Part shown: one piece after another, positions 47,701-62,700 of the stretch
How positions within the stretch are numbered: the stretch's first letter is position 1
Layout: each line of letters opens with the position of its first letter
DNA from: Lingula anatina
Taxonomy: Eukaryota; Brachiopoda; Lingulata; Lingulida; Lingulidae
Reading direction: 5' to 3'
Assembly: GCF_001039355.2 (NCBI RefSeq)
Contig: NW_019775401.1
Coordinates: 278,197 to 342,196, forward strand
DNA: 64,000 nt
Translations under genes and position numbers: made by a program
The notes under the pieces: generated by a model
What the model saw: only the letters and a program-made list of their open reading frames with translations
The model's database searches: none
What the model was told of the DNA's origin: nothing

Positions 47701-50700
47701 AATTTAAAAAATCAGCAAATATAAACTTTGTAGATTAAGAAAATATTGTTAGGAGTCATATCTATATCATCCAAGTATACTTAAACACATTATGCTTATT
47801 ATAATTTCAGTATCAAATTAATTTCAGTCAAATAAAAAAATCACAACTTTGTCATTTAGTGCCATAAAAATTGAAATGTAAATTGAGGAATGCATCAATT
47901 TCATTTCAGAAATATTTTACCAAATTTCATTTCAAAATGCTTCTCAAAAAAGTATTTCTGAAAGCAATGCCATTACTTACCTCAGAAAGCATGTATCTGA
48001 TGCCATTCCAGGAAGTATTCCTGGGAACAGCACTGCCATCTGGACCAATACAGGTCAGGTTATCACGGAATTCTGTTATAGCCAGGGCAAGAGCCTCCTG
48101 TGATAAAAAGAAGATAAAGATGTCACAGTACGTCTTTTAAAACAATTCACACTGGTGACAACAGTTTTTTGTTGTATCAATAGTATCCTGTAGAAAAAAA
48201 AATACAAATTTCTCTAAATTTGGTTTAGTAAATTCTCTCATGTTTATATCATTTACAAATGACTGCCAATCATGTCATGTATTATACAATTTAATTTGTC
48301 ACTCTAAAAGAAAATCTAGAACAAGCATTAAATATATCATGAATAATCTTTAATTCTTTAAAACCCTTTTTTCTTATTTAAGGAAGCACTGTTATTTTAA
48401 TGTTGATTTGCCTTCTAACACAACTAATTTTTAATATAAGTCAAGTACATATTCTGAATCTTACAAAAAGTTCATTGTTCCCAATCTTGAGGAAGTCCTC
48501 GTGGTTGTTCCAGCCTCCTTTGCCAAACCTGGCCCTCAGTCTTATGGTGCCGTGGAGGTAGCATATATTATGCAGGAAGGCAGGCCACTCAGGACGGGAA
48601 CTCTGCTTCAATATGTCTGCATCCACCCAGGAGAAGGCCCGTATCAGGTTGTCCTTCATGATCTGGAGGTGAGGTGAAGTGAGATGAGGAAGAAATAAAA
48701 AATTTTATGATTTACGATACCAAATAATTCATGATATTAAATGTTTAGTGTCTTGTATTTCACAATTTCAGATTAAGATACACACTAAATTGCCAGCATG
48801 AATTAAAAATAGAATATTTCTGAAACATGTATCTCATAATTAAAAATCCATCAGTTTGCACTTCTTATTGTAATGCTCAATGAAAAATATCTGCAAAATT
48901 AACTCCAGCCTACCTTTGGTGAGTCCACCAACACTTTCACTGTATTCTGCAGTATCCTGACCGGCACATTAGGGTGCCCAGCTTGGACAGATATCCAGCA
49001 TCGGAACTGGGGGTCCATGGTGTCCAGGTTCTCCTCCAGGATGGCCTCTATATTCTGCAGTAAGTGGGGGGAGTTGTGGGCATTGTGAAGCAGAACCCAC
49101 AGCCCCTGGAATAGACAGCACTTTCAGTTAGTAGCCGTGTCATTATTACAGACCCCACAGTGATAGTTTGTGGTCATCAAAAAGGCCATTTGAAAAAACA
49201 ACCTAAAAGTACTTATTAAATAGTTTAAGACCAAGTGCCAAAATACTACATAGGTATCAAATTTGTTAAGGAATTGTGCAATTTATACAAATATAACAAT
49301 AAATGAAAGAAACATACAAGAGCAGCTTTCATCATCTTGAAACTGATATAGAATTACTCAAGGATCCATCCCTACCTCTTTCATTCCTTTAATCATGTAC
49401 TTCCTGGCATGTTTCTCACTGGCAGGGTCACTGATGGTGAGAACTCTAGTCCTGCTCTGTTTGCGAAGGGCAAAGTCGGAGAACAGTGTCTCTGCCGTCT
49501 CGCACTCATCTGTGTACATCAGGAGGATTGGAATGTCCATGTTGCTTTGACGCAGTAACATGGGGAGATCCACACCTACATCTCCTACAAACCTGTTTAA
49601 AGAAATAATTTGTGGCTATTGCAGAAAATGAAGTTGTGAGTGTGTTCCTTTCATTGGAAATCTTTAGTATGACCTGCATGTTTCCTACATTAATGTACTT
49701 ACTTATCATCACAGAAATCATTCATANTGATATTATCTTACCTCTGAGCTCTGATGTAAGTGGCATGCCTCTGGCACATCTAAGAAGTGATTTGGAATCC
49801 CCTCTAAAGATGACATCAGGGCATTCAGTCGGATGTGAGGGGCAAAGAAGGCTTGGGGATGTCTGTATTTCACTGTAAAGAGGAAATAAAACATGTTAGT
49901 ATTTGACCATAAAACTGTTATGCAGAGAAAATCAACACATCAAAGATTTTTTAGATCACTGACAAATTACATGAACATTGGTAAAATTTAACTATTACGC
50001 AAATGACTTAAAAAAATGAAAAAATTCCTTGTTTCATATTCTTCAATATTCAAAAGTACCTTAAAACCTATTAACTTTTCAAATTATTACATCAATGTGC
50101 AATCTTGATACAAAGGGCATCACACATCAATATTAATACTTTAGATGGTTTGATTGAAATGTCAGTTGTGACAAATAAAAGAATGGATTAAGTCTTATAT
50201 AAAATGATGATGCAAATTAGACCAAGTTCCCCAGTACACTATTCCTTGTGAATGTACAGCCTAAGTTGCAAACCAACACTCACATCTGGCCAACTCAAAG
50301 TCTTTCTTAGTTGCGTTAGGTGAGATCCAGTAGTCAATAATTGCACTCAGGGTCTGCTGGTCATACGGGTCAGACACATAACTGCCATAGATCACCTGCA
50401 TGATGAATAAAATTTAAAAAATCAGCAAATATAAACTTTGTAGATTAAGAAAATATTGTTAGGAGTCATATCTATATCATCCAAGTATACTTAAACACAT
50501 TATGCTTATTATAATTTCAGTATCAAATTAATTTCAGTCAAATAAAAAAATCACAACTTTGTCATTTAGTGCCATAAAAAGTTGAAATGTAAATTGAGGA
50601 ATGCATCAATTTGATTTCAGAAATATTTTATCAAATTTCATTTCAAAATGCTTCTCAAAAAAGTATTTCTGAAATCAATGCCATTACTTACCTCAGAAAG

Positions 50701-53700
50701 CATGTATCTGATACCATTCCAGGAAGTATTCCTGGGAACAGCACTGCCATCTGGGCCAATACAGGTCAGGTTATCACGGAATTCTGTTATAGCCAGGGCA
50801 AGAGCCTCCTGTGATAAAAAGAAAATAAAGATGTCACAGTACGTCTTTTAAAACAATTCACACTGGTGAAAACAGCCTTTTTTTGTATCAACAGTATCCT
50901 GTAGAAAAAAAATAAAAATTTCTCTAAATTTGGTCTAGTAAATTCTCTCATGCTTAAATCATTTACAAATGACTGCCAATCATGTCATATGTTACACAAT
51001 TTAATTTGTTATTCTAAAAGAAAATCTAGCCATACATAGATATTGTGATTCCAAAATATATGAAAATATCTCAAACAAGCATTAAATATATCCTGAATAA
51101 TCACCAATTCTTTAAAACTTTCTATTAATTTTTTAAGGAAGCACTGTTATTTTAATGTTGACTTGCCTTCTAATACAACTAATCTTTAATAAAAGTCAAG
51201 TACATATTCTGAATCTTACAAAAAGTTCATTGTTCCCAATCTTGAGGAAGTCCTCATGGTTGTTCCAGCCTCCCTTGCCAAACCTGGCCCGCAGTCTTAT
51301 GGTGCCGTGGAGGTAGCAGATATTATGCAGGAAGGCAGGCCACTCAGGACGGGAACTCTGCTTCAATATGTCTGCATCCACCCAGGAGAAGGCCCGTATC
51401 AGGTTGTCCTTCATGATCTGGAGGTGAGGAGATGAAGAAGAATTAAAACATTTTATGATTTATGATACCAAATAATTCATGATATTAAATGTTTAGTGTC
51501 TTGTATTTCACAATTTCAGATTAAGACACACTAAATTACCAGCATGAATTTAAACTTCTCATTGCAAAACACACAAATGCTCCATTAAAATATCTGCAAA
51601 ATAAACTCCAGGCTACCTTTGGTGAGTCCACCAACACTTTCACTGTATTCTGCAGTATCCTGACCGGCACATTAGGGTGCCCAGCTTGGACAGATATCCA
51701 GCAGCGGAACTGGGGGTCCATGGTGTCCAGGTTCTCCTCCAGGATGGCCTCTATATTCTGCAGTAAGTGGGGGGAGTTGTGGGCATTGTGAAGCAGAACC
51801 CACAGGCCCTGGAATAGACAGCACTTTCAGTTAGTAACCATGCCATTATTACAGACACCACAGTGATAGTTTGTGGTCATAAAAAAAACAACTTAAAAAC
51901 AACCTTACACAAGTACGTAACTAGTTTGACAAAAGAAAAATAATATTTTGTGTGTCATTTTTATTTTACAGACCAAGTGCCAATATACTATATATAAAAT
52001 TTTTAAAGAAATTGTGCAACAAAAACAATAAACAATAAGTGAAAGAACCATACACAGGCAGTGTTCATCATCTTGAAACTGATATAGAATTACTCAAGGA
52101 TCCATCCCTACCTCTTTCATTCCTTTTATCATGTACTTCCTGGCATGTTTCTCACTGGCAGGGTCACTGACGGTGAGAACTCTAGTCCTGCTCTGTTTGC
52201 GAAGGGCAAAGTCGGAGAACAGTGTCTCTGCCGTCTCGCACTCATCTGTGTACATCAGGAGGATTGGAATGTCCATGTTGCTTTGACGCAATAACATGGG
52301 GAGATCCACACCTACATCCCCTACAAACCTGTTTAAAGAAATAATTTGTGGCTATTGCAGAAAATGAAGTTGTGAGTGTGTTCCTTTCATTGGAAATCTT
52401 TAGTATGACCTGCAAGTTTCCTACATTAATGTACTTACTTATCATCACAGAAATCATTCATATAAATTAGGTTAAATGCTGAAAATAACAATCAGGATCA
52501 AAATTATGTTTGGTGATTTCCCCTTTTCTGCCTCTAATATGCTGTTTATCCTGCCTTGCTTTGCTCATGATGTACTTTTTNNNNNNNNNNNNNNNNNNNN
52601 NNNNNNNNNNNNNNNNNNNNNNNNNNNNNNNNNNNNNNNNNNNNNNNNNNNNNNNNNNNNNNNNNNNNNNNNNNNNNNNNNNNNNNNNNNNNNNNNNNNN
52701 NNNNNNNNNNNNNNNNNNNNNNNNNNNNNNNNNNNNNNNNNNNNNNNNNNNNNNNNNNNNNNNNNNNNNNNNNNNNNNNNNNNNNNNNNNNNNNNNNNNN
52801 NNNNNNNNNNNNNNNNNNNNNNNNNNNNNNNNNNNNNNNNNNNNNNNNNNNNNNNNNNNNNNNNNNNNNNNNNNNNNNNNNNNNNNNNNNNNNNNNNNNN
52901 NNNNNNNNATATAAAGCAAGCAATCGAAACATCTATTACCAATTCTAAATTCATTTTTTGTTTTGTAGATGTATTAACAATCAATAAAAAATCTAAATAT
53001 ACACAATATAAATAACATGCTTTTACATGCATTCACCCAACAACATCAAAACCAATTTTAATCTACGTAAATGTAAGATTTTTATTGTTAATTCTCTGAG
53101 TGAAGAACTCCCCCATGCACTAGTTACAGAATTAGTTGTGAAAATTAATGTATACTTTTAATATGTAACTTGTAACTCCCAACTGCAATATACAGAATAA
53201 TTCACTTGTGAGATTTTTTTGGAAAAGTTGCTAAACAATTATAATATCTGTTTGCCATCATATCTTATGATTTAATTTTGTTCTGAAAACAGGACAACAA
53301 AAATTAGAATTTTCAAATACACCCTCAAAAAGTTTGTTACCATCACTGTGACAGTAAAAAGCAATCTAGGTGCCAATAAAGCATTATTATCAATTTCAAC
53401 AGAAATGTTATTTTCCACAATCAAGCTTTTAGAGTATCAAAATAAACACATAATGTAGCAAGTTATGGTCATAACCAGTCTTGTGGATATCTATACATTT
53501 CAAATGCAATACTCAAATGTTGATATTAATCTAGCAACTAATTTTTTTATACTTTTACATTAAATTAAACCTCCCATTTGATTTCCTGACAAATTTCAAA
53601 TATTTATGCACAAATCTACTCATTCAACATTTTAAGTCAATTTCAAGCGAATTTTCAAATGATTTTCCTAAACTGAGTTGAAGGACACTTTAAAAAAGCT

Positions 53701-56700
53701 TTCAACCATCTGCACCTGAAGTTCAAACAAGGCTAAAAACTAGACTGGAACCAGTTGTGAAACTGTTATATTTTACAACTTATTAGCTATCCATAGAGTA
53801 TAACCTACCTCTCAGAGTGGTTGATGGCAGCATCATAAACCTCTAAGAACTGACAGAAGGAGTTCTGATACATGGGGTTGATCTCCCGCATGTACTGCAT
53901 GGCATCAAAACACACGGCACCACGTGCTGCCACTGTTCTGTAGCCTTCACGTGCACGCAGGATAGAATGCTCATTAGCTTCCACTCTTGAATGACTGAAA
54001 AAAATAATATATTATAGGAAACATCCTACTACAATATTCAATTTAGGGTACATTTTTGTTTATTTATTAATGAAATGAGTGTCTACAAGTAAAAGAAGGT
54101 AAAGCCTGATATGGTTGGAACTTCTGATTTATCTTAACACTCAAAATATATCTTAAAATCCCAACTCAAACTTCAAAGTATCAACCCCAATTTGGAAAAA
54201 AAACCCTTCTTTTCCTCTTTACCTTTCCAAAGTTTCATCAAACTGTTTTTTCATGTCAGCCAATTTCTTTGTGGCTGCTAAGTCATTCATGAGCCGCACA
54301 TCACTGGACAACAGGTCACGCATCTGCTTCTCTATCTTGTGGAAGAACTGCATGTATTCTAATTTCTCCTAGAAACAGAAATCAAAAATTTCTTAACCAG
54401 AGAACCTAATACAAAAACTTGTATTCATACAATAACAAAGCCCCCAGTGGAACATTAATTGCTGACAACACACATGACCTAATGCAATCAAGATCATGGT
54501 ATGTGTACAAAGTGTACACATTGCACATACTAACCACACACATATACACATGCATTCATGCAAACTTGCACAAAAACATGCAGCAGTTTCCATGTACATA
54601 CATGCATAAGAGTGGTCTTCTCCTCCTCCAGCCTGGCCTTCTCCAGAGCCATGAACCTGTCCAGCAGCTCCTCCTCCATGTCATTTCTACACATGTGGAA
54701 GAAGATGGAGGACACGTAGGCAGCCAGCTCATGGGGGATGTGGTGGGGCTCACTGGTAGTGTGCAGGTACAGCCGGAACTTGGGCTCACATTCCACCTCA
54801 TGGTCTCCCACCTGGAATATAGATTATCCATGTAGATATAGACTGCTGTATTATGTAAAAACCTGTTATGTCTTACTCACACCTTCATCTGATATAAGTT
54901 GGCTTGACTTAGGGAGATTCTTGGGAGTTTTTTCTATGAAATCTGCTTGTCTGGTGCCACTTTCAGACATTTCAATAATAATGTTTTAAAAAACTTATGC
55001 AAACACACTTTAGCAGCTCAGAAACAGATTCCTCAATTGTTGACCTGAATTATATTGTTTGTGCTATATGATGCAGAGTATTGTGAATCACTTGATTTGA
55101 TGCCTTATTAAGAATTAACTGTGAATGATGTAATGCCAAACAACCATATGTTACAACATGTGTTACTGGCCTTCCCCCTCCTGCTGGTCACTCTACTTAC
55201 CATTAACTTGAAAGCAGTCTTCTCTCTGAGGAACCTTGCTCTTTTGAGCAGGACATTTCTAAACCTTTCATCACAGACTAGTTCTTTGACATCAACATCT
55301 GTCACCAGGAGAGGTGTGCCGTCTGCCAGGCAGTTCTCTAGCTGGGAGCGAAGTTCCTGGAAACAGTAAATAGAAAGTCAAAACCTTTTCCCTCCATCAC
55401 TTCTTATAGGCACAATAACATACATTCAGTATATTCGTGATAAATTTTATGAATTCTGTAAAAAAACTTTGAATTTTTTCCTTTCTCATATCTCTTGCAA
55501 TGGCATGAGCCTGCATAAATGCACATTCACTGGCATGTTCCGCAATAAAAAAATGATAATAAAATACATTGATACAAACTAAATAATTCCACTTACATGG
55601 TATTTGACCTCCATGAGGTTCTTCTCCTTGAGGTAGCCCTTGATCCAGTCAATGACCCTGCTGGTAGGGTCACATAACAGTGGCCAGGCCATGCTGCTCT
55701 CCTCCTGCATGATAAAGCAGGCATTCTCCAACATCAGACGTGTCATGGGGAGCTTCTTCATCTCTAGCTGCTTCACTTCAGTCTACACAGATATATGGAT
55801 ATGAAATAAGTAGTAAGTTAATGATTTTTAAAATCTGACCCTGAGTTTAAGAGTACTGACAGTAACATTTCTCCACCCATCATGCTATTTAACAAACTAG
55901 TTTAAACCTCTACATTAAAATACTTGTAAATTTCATTTAACTCCAAAGCTTAACTATGGTAAAGTCTGCAATATCATCTGCACATATACCTATCTGACAA
56001 GAAAAAAAAATCATCAACTATTGTGCAAAATACCTTCTGCATTGAGAGTATGTACATGTATTTCTACATTCATCAATAAGGGATGAATATTGTTAACATT
56101 CACAATGACTGTTCAGCCTGAGAGTACTTACAGTTTCATAAAGGAAGTCAATGAGTTCAAGATTCCTGAACAGTTGCTTCCTGGGCATAGGCATACCATG
56201 GTGTTCACACACATACATGAAAAACTCTCCCATCCTTTTCCTGTAATATATTACATGTTTTTATATATAACTGTGTTCTTACATAGGGAGGGTTTATGGT
56301 CAATTCAGGAACAATTACCATAAATCGAAAAATTCAAACATTTTTACTAATCTGACAAAAGCATTTTTCATCATAGAATAAGTATCCATGTTGGTTGCAT
56401 GTCAAAATGTGTAAAGCAAAAACATTACATTTCCAATTTTGAGGAAAATTTAAATAAAGAGATTAAATATAATTCTTGTTCATTTAAATAAGATTATGTA
56501 CTGGAATTCCCACTTAAAGTGATATGACTGAAGTGCCCACAAGAATGGCACACTAACATGTTGTTATTACCTACCTGGTATCAGTAGTCATAGGGCCACA
56601 GTAGGTCAGGAAAGCTGCTGCAGCAATACAATTAGCCATCAACATCTCATTGCTGTCATTTTCTCTGACATGTTGTCGCCATTCCTGCTCCTGAGACTTC

Positions 56701-59700
56701 AAACTAAAAAAAAAGTAAATATATGTAAAAAGCAGGTAATAGTTTTAAACATAAAATGAAAGGCCATGCATCAATGGAATCTTAACTTTTGCAAGTGTTT
56801 GAACATTTTTGGTCTTATGAAATACAGATCATTTATCAAGCAGAAAAATTCTTCAAAATCAACACAATCAAAATTCTGGATAATTTTATTCACCTTTCCA
56901 ACATCTCTGTGGCTGCCCTCAGTCTCTCGTTCATGGACACTAGTTCTATTTCCAGAGAATGTTTCTCAACTACCGCAGAATCAAACTGCATCTGTAGCTT
57001 GTTGACCTCCTCTTGAATCCTTGGAAGATCATCTTCTGTGAGATCCTCCTCCAATTCTGGCTCCTGCTCCTGCTCTGCTCCTGCCTCTTCAGCCTGTGGA
57101 GGGTAGAAAGCAAAAGTGTCACATATTGCTGCTTTTCAAATTTGAATGCCATGATTATGGTTATATGACATGAATAACTTTTGGTTTTGGATCTTTGGAT
57201 CTTTTTCAGCAGTTCTGCAATATATTACTTTTTAATTACAAAATTTATGTTGATATTACTCATTCAGCCACTTCTTCACTAGTGTTTTTTCTAATATACT
57301 AAACTGTATTTTTCTTCTATTTTTATACATAAACCAACAAGGTTTTGTAAGAAACAAATAAAATCCATAATATCACAAGATTATTACTAACTTTTATCAA
57401 AACAGATAAATATGAAAACATTATATTCTGAAATTATAAACTGATGTCTTAACTCTTAATTCAAGCATGGCAACAAAAGTCTGCAAGCCTGCAATCAAGA
57501 TCACTTACATAAAGGGATCACATTGTAACAGACCAAACAACAACACAAATTCCAACACATAATAAGCATGAAAAACATAATCACATGAATCTATAAAATA
57601 GCTTCTAGCTTCAACAAAATAAGAATTTCAACACAAATTTCCACAGTAACTGATTCTTAGACTAGCTTACTACCTGGTTTGGAGAGAGTGGCTTTGGAGA
57701 AGGACTGCCCTGGAGAGCAGCGGCCTGGTAAAACAGAGGATCACTCCAGGAAAGACAATGTTTCAAATATAACAACAAATTTAACACTCAGAAGACATTT
57801 CAGAAGATGACAGAATTGATGCACAGAGTTCAGGTGGTGAAATCAACACAAATATCAAGTAAATAGGTTTTAGAAAAGTTGGCAATCACTGAAATGGAGT
57901 GAGCCTTAAATCCAACTTTTTCCACTTTCAACTTTTATACCTTTAAGGCTCGAGCTAAATAAACAAAGCTGGCACCAAGTGTGGCTTATTATATACCTGT
58001 TCACAGCGCAAAAAGTGCACAATACTCTTGAATATGTATACCCTTTGTTGCCAAACTGATCTGGCATAATTTGTATAGTCAATTAATTATCCAAGCAAGC
58101 CACATGCAACCTGCAGTACCAGGGCAATACATTTATGTTCATTTTCTTAGTCTAGAAATTGTAGTTAGATTAAGCACTGTTGTTTCCATATAGGGCCAGC
58201 TTCTCTAAGCAAGCAAATAAATACAGAAAAATGCACATATTTTGCTACATGAAGTCTAGCACCTGTCTGGAGACAACAGACAGACATAGCTACAAAAGAA
58301 GACAGATCATACAACATTTTTTTTACTTTTACCAATTCTTTTAAAGTAGCTTTTTTTTGGTCATGCCAATGGGCCTTAGAAATTTCAAAATATAAAAGAT
58401 ACCAAAACTGAAACAAATTCATAAAAGTTGCTCCAAAAGTGACACTTAATGAAAACATTTTTACATCCACCTATACTTAAGTTCACAATGTGATGATCTA
58501 TCTTCTGATTTCTTAAAGAAGAGTAAATCATGCAAAAAAAAAAAAAAAAAAAAAAAATGCATGCAGAGGTTCCCAACCTTTGTGTTCATATTCAGCCTGG
58601 CTGCTAACTCCTTTAAATCATGCAACAGGAATCATGTTATTAATTACGACTAAATATTAAACATTAACCCAATCACCATTTCATTTTATCGTTATTGTCA
58701 ATTATGTTATATACATTAAGTAAGGCATTTTACAAGCAGCTTTCTCACTCATTTTGCAGTGCTCATTGGACAATCAAAATGTTTTACATTTCTCATGCTA
58801 CTATAACCACCACCATGGACATCATGTAGAGACCCTGGCAGTGCCTTATGTAATAGTATTGTTTTACTTATGTTTTAGATCATTATCTACATCTTTTAGT
58901 TAATTTCAATAATTATAACTGTAATCTTCATAACATGAAATGATGCCCTTAAATACCTTGAGCTTTTCCTCCTTTGCTTGCTCCTATATTTGCAAAGAGA
59001 TGGAATGGGATAATCATTACCTCAATGTTATTTTTAAAAAGTCCTTAATTGTTGCTGTAAAAACATGTTCTAAAAGCTATCCAAATCTGACATATACATG
59101 CAAACATTTTTTGTCACAAATGTACAACCACTGGAGAGTACCAACAATATCTAACCAATATTCATATGAATTTTCAACAAGAGTGTAATAGATCTTCAAT
59201 TTCCATTGATAATTGTTTTGCACAATAGTGTTATAGCTGGAATACCTAATAAATCACTTTACATCTGAAAACATTGTTCTAAAATTCCCTGCATGCATGG
59301 CAAATTATAAATGAGTCCTAAAAAGAACAGATATAGGACAGAAGTAATGATATATCTAACATGTATTTGTGAACCCAGCATAATTTGACAATGTTTTGAC
59401 ATCCATGAAATGCATATAACAGGTCGGGTTATGCCTTTGTGGACAAAACATTTAGAAATGTCTGTAATGGTTCACTGAAAGATTTCTTACAATGGGGTCT
59501 GAAGAGAGAAACAAAGTAAAAATAAAGCATGTCTTTAAATGTTTCGTTTAATTTATTGGGGTTCCCTTTATATCGATAAAAAAAGCCAAAGACGTGGGTA
59601 CAACCAAAATATTACTACACATATTGACCCCATAGCACCATGTATGGTAAAAGAGTAACAAAAATATGCTGACAACTTGTACTCATTTCAGTCACAACAT

Positions 59701-62700
59701 CAAAATATCAATAAAAACAACAACTTTGTGGTCACCCTATACAACACAGATACACCAATATAGCCACACACATACAAACCATACCTCTGCCTCCTTCTCT
59801 CTCTTAAGCCGCTCATTCTCTTCAATCTCCCTCTCCAGTTCATGTTGTCTCTCCAGTGCTGCCTTCAGAGGGGCACACAGTGTGGTGTACTCTACTATGG
59901 CAATGGTGTACTGTACCAGGACCACAGCATCCTCACTGGAATACTTGGCCGCAGCCACCGTGATGCCTTTAGAGTTATCTGGAGACGGGGAACGCCGGGA
60001 TGCAACAAAACTTTTGTCTGGAAAAGCAAGTTAAAATACTAAGTAAACCAAATTTGACCTCTGAATTTCTATACTGGTCCACCAACACTTATGTTCTATT
60101 CTGTGAATAGCTATAAGATAGTCCAACCAAATTTTCAAGTGATTTCTATAAAAGGGAACAAGCTACAAGATCATAGATTTCAACTCACATTTCCTGCTCA
60201 AATCAATGATAAAAAGGGAGATACTATTTTCAGAGATACTATATCTTGACAGGAAATACAATCATAATTCTTACCTGCAGCATTTTCCAGCATGGAACCC
60301 TCTCCTGTCACCCCAAGACCACCATCAACACCCCTGGCAAGGTAGCTCTCAACAGCTGAAATATCAACATAAAAACTTTATCATTCTGGCATAATTTAAT
60401 TACACAACTGAAATCATAAACACATTTTCCAAGTTTAAATCAGAAAAGTTCTGATTTGCGATCTTTTTAAAAATTTGACCACTTTTTTTACTGCTTTTCA
60501 AAAGTTATCACCAAACATTGCACTTTGCAGAAGAGTCATTTTTGTAAGGATCAGTGAATCAAAATCAAATTAGTTGCAGTAAAAAATAAATAACTATGTA
60601 CTAACATTTGAGAGTGGCATCTGGCAGACCATCTTCCCATGGTACATTGTGCAACATGTCTACAAACTTCATGGAATCTGTCATGGATGACTGCATATTC
60701 TTCCACTTGCCACGGTCAAACTTTTCTGGGACATCTTTGGTGGAGTTCACTGCAATATTCAGTGACATACAGGTTGTAATAATAGCAATATCAATGTGTA
60801 AACTTTCTCAATTATGTATCATTTTATATCTATTTTGTCATTTTGATCAGGTGCACTTTCTTAAACATGAAATACAATATGATAAGTGGGATAATGTGTC
60901 CAAAACAGGATCCTTTATAACTGAAATTACCAGACAAGTTTATCTATTAGGCTCCAGCTATCTTTTTTTTATCTACAGACAAATAATAAAGCATTTGATG
61001 GTTCATGAATAGACTGACATTTTGTGTGAACAAAAATTGTTAGCACTAACAGGAACATTGTGGTGAAAATAGTGTGATAAAGCTGAAAAATACTTAAAGT
61101 AAATGAAGATTTCTTTAAAAGCATATTAGTGAGGGGCTAAGGCTAGAGGCCAAAATATAACTAAAAATTGGTGAATTAAATAAAAATGCAATAAAACAAG
61201 TTATTGGATTGAATACAAAAAAATAAATAAATAAATAATAATAATAAAATAACAATGATTGTTGTGCAGTGAAACTCTGCTTCTCTCAATAGAAATCTAA
61301 TGAGATTGCAGCAATTAGTGTCTGAACAGTCTTTGTGCTCATTTTACTGAAGCACTGTGGTGTCAATGGCAAGGACGTGGTGGGAATGAAAGTGAAATAC
61401 AAAAAAAAAATGTAATCCACCTGAAAACCTCAGATCATCATCGTCATAGCTACTTATCCTCCTATAAAGACCTAAACAATATATAAGGTAAAATTTACGG
61501 TTCCGTGGATTCTTAAAGCAAATGCCATTTTACACAAATCAAAAGAAGAAAAAGGAAAAATTGGTAACATATTGCCAGCGGCAAGAGCAGACATATGAAC
61601 CTAAAATGAGTGAAAAGTTTTTACACAAGCTAGGCAACAAAGCATTGAAAACCTGCAAGTAAATACCTTTACTGAAGATCTAGTAAGAAAGTTTTTAAAA
61701 ATAAAATAATTCTTAAATTTTAATAAGATCAATAATGCCAAATTCTTTACCCTTGCCCAAAATCATACCTTTCTTGGTTGCCGTAAACCTTGTGCTACTG
61801 GAACTGGCAGACGTCGCCCTATTTTCTTCCTTGGCGTCTCTGTTTTCACTTTTCACTGGACCGCCATAACCTCGCTTTCCAATCAGTGTCATAACCATCT
61901 CCATTACGTGACCCACCAACATTGGAGGGTTCTGGAATGCTCTCAGTCTCTCAATACAGGAACGATCCACCTTGCCCTTCCAGTGTAATACCTGAAGTAA
62001 AATAATTATAGTATTGCCTTAATTAAAATAGGAAGTGTTGTCTCATTTTATGACTTTTATAAAGTGTCTTAGTTCAAGGCCACCTTGTTTGATTTAAGTA
62101 TACATCAAAAAATTAAAAGCTATACATTAATAAAAAATATGTTTATCATAAATTTGATTATCCACTCACTAAATTTTCTCAAAGCAAGCTGGTTTGACTT
62201 TAAAAACATCACTCAGAATGCTTTTTAAAATTCATAATTAATTACCAAATTGTATTATATGATGATAAAAACACTCACTTGTTCCTTAGCATATTCAAGG
62301 TTCTTTCTCCACTCTTCTACCTTCTTCTTAGCTGCAGCCAGTTCCTCCACTGCTTTCACTTGTCTGGTTTTCAATTTTGTCTCCCGGAGTCTGTCAAATT
62401 CTTTATCATAATCATCATATTCTTCTGCAAATGAAAGGGAAATGCTAGTGCTAACTTCATGTACTAAAAATAACTTGAACATTTTAATCGAATAAGAAGT
62501 CAGAAAGGCGATTGCTTTTCCACCAATCAATTCAAAGAATATCAGGCATAACAAAATGTTTAACATTGTTTCAGAAAAACAAACTACAGAGTCTTCAATT
62601 ATCAAATTGAGTTTATCCAAACAAGTGTTCATGTTACAATGCTGACTTAAGCATATACACAATACACCTGCTTTGTACAAGACACTTGCTGTGCACCAGA

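Noticed and set aside
47011-52462. True internal duplication of dynein AAA6
   Set aside because: Same evidence: N at the seam, phase conflict, and copy differences at the level expected of alleles.
52467-53032. Long ORFs of 128 to 179 residues across the N gap
   Set aside because: They consist mainly of undetermined bases and have no evidence of coding.
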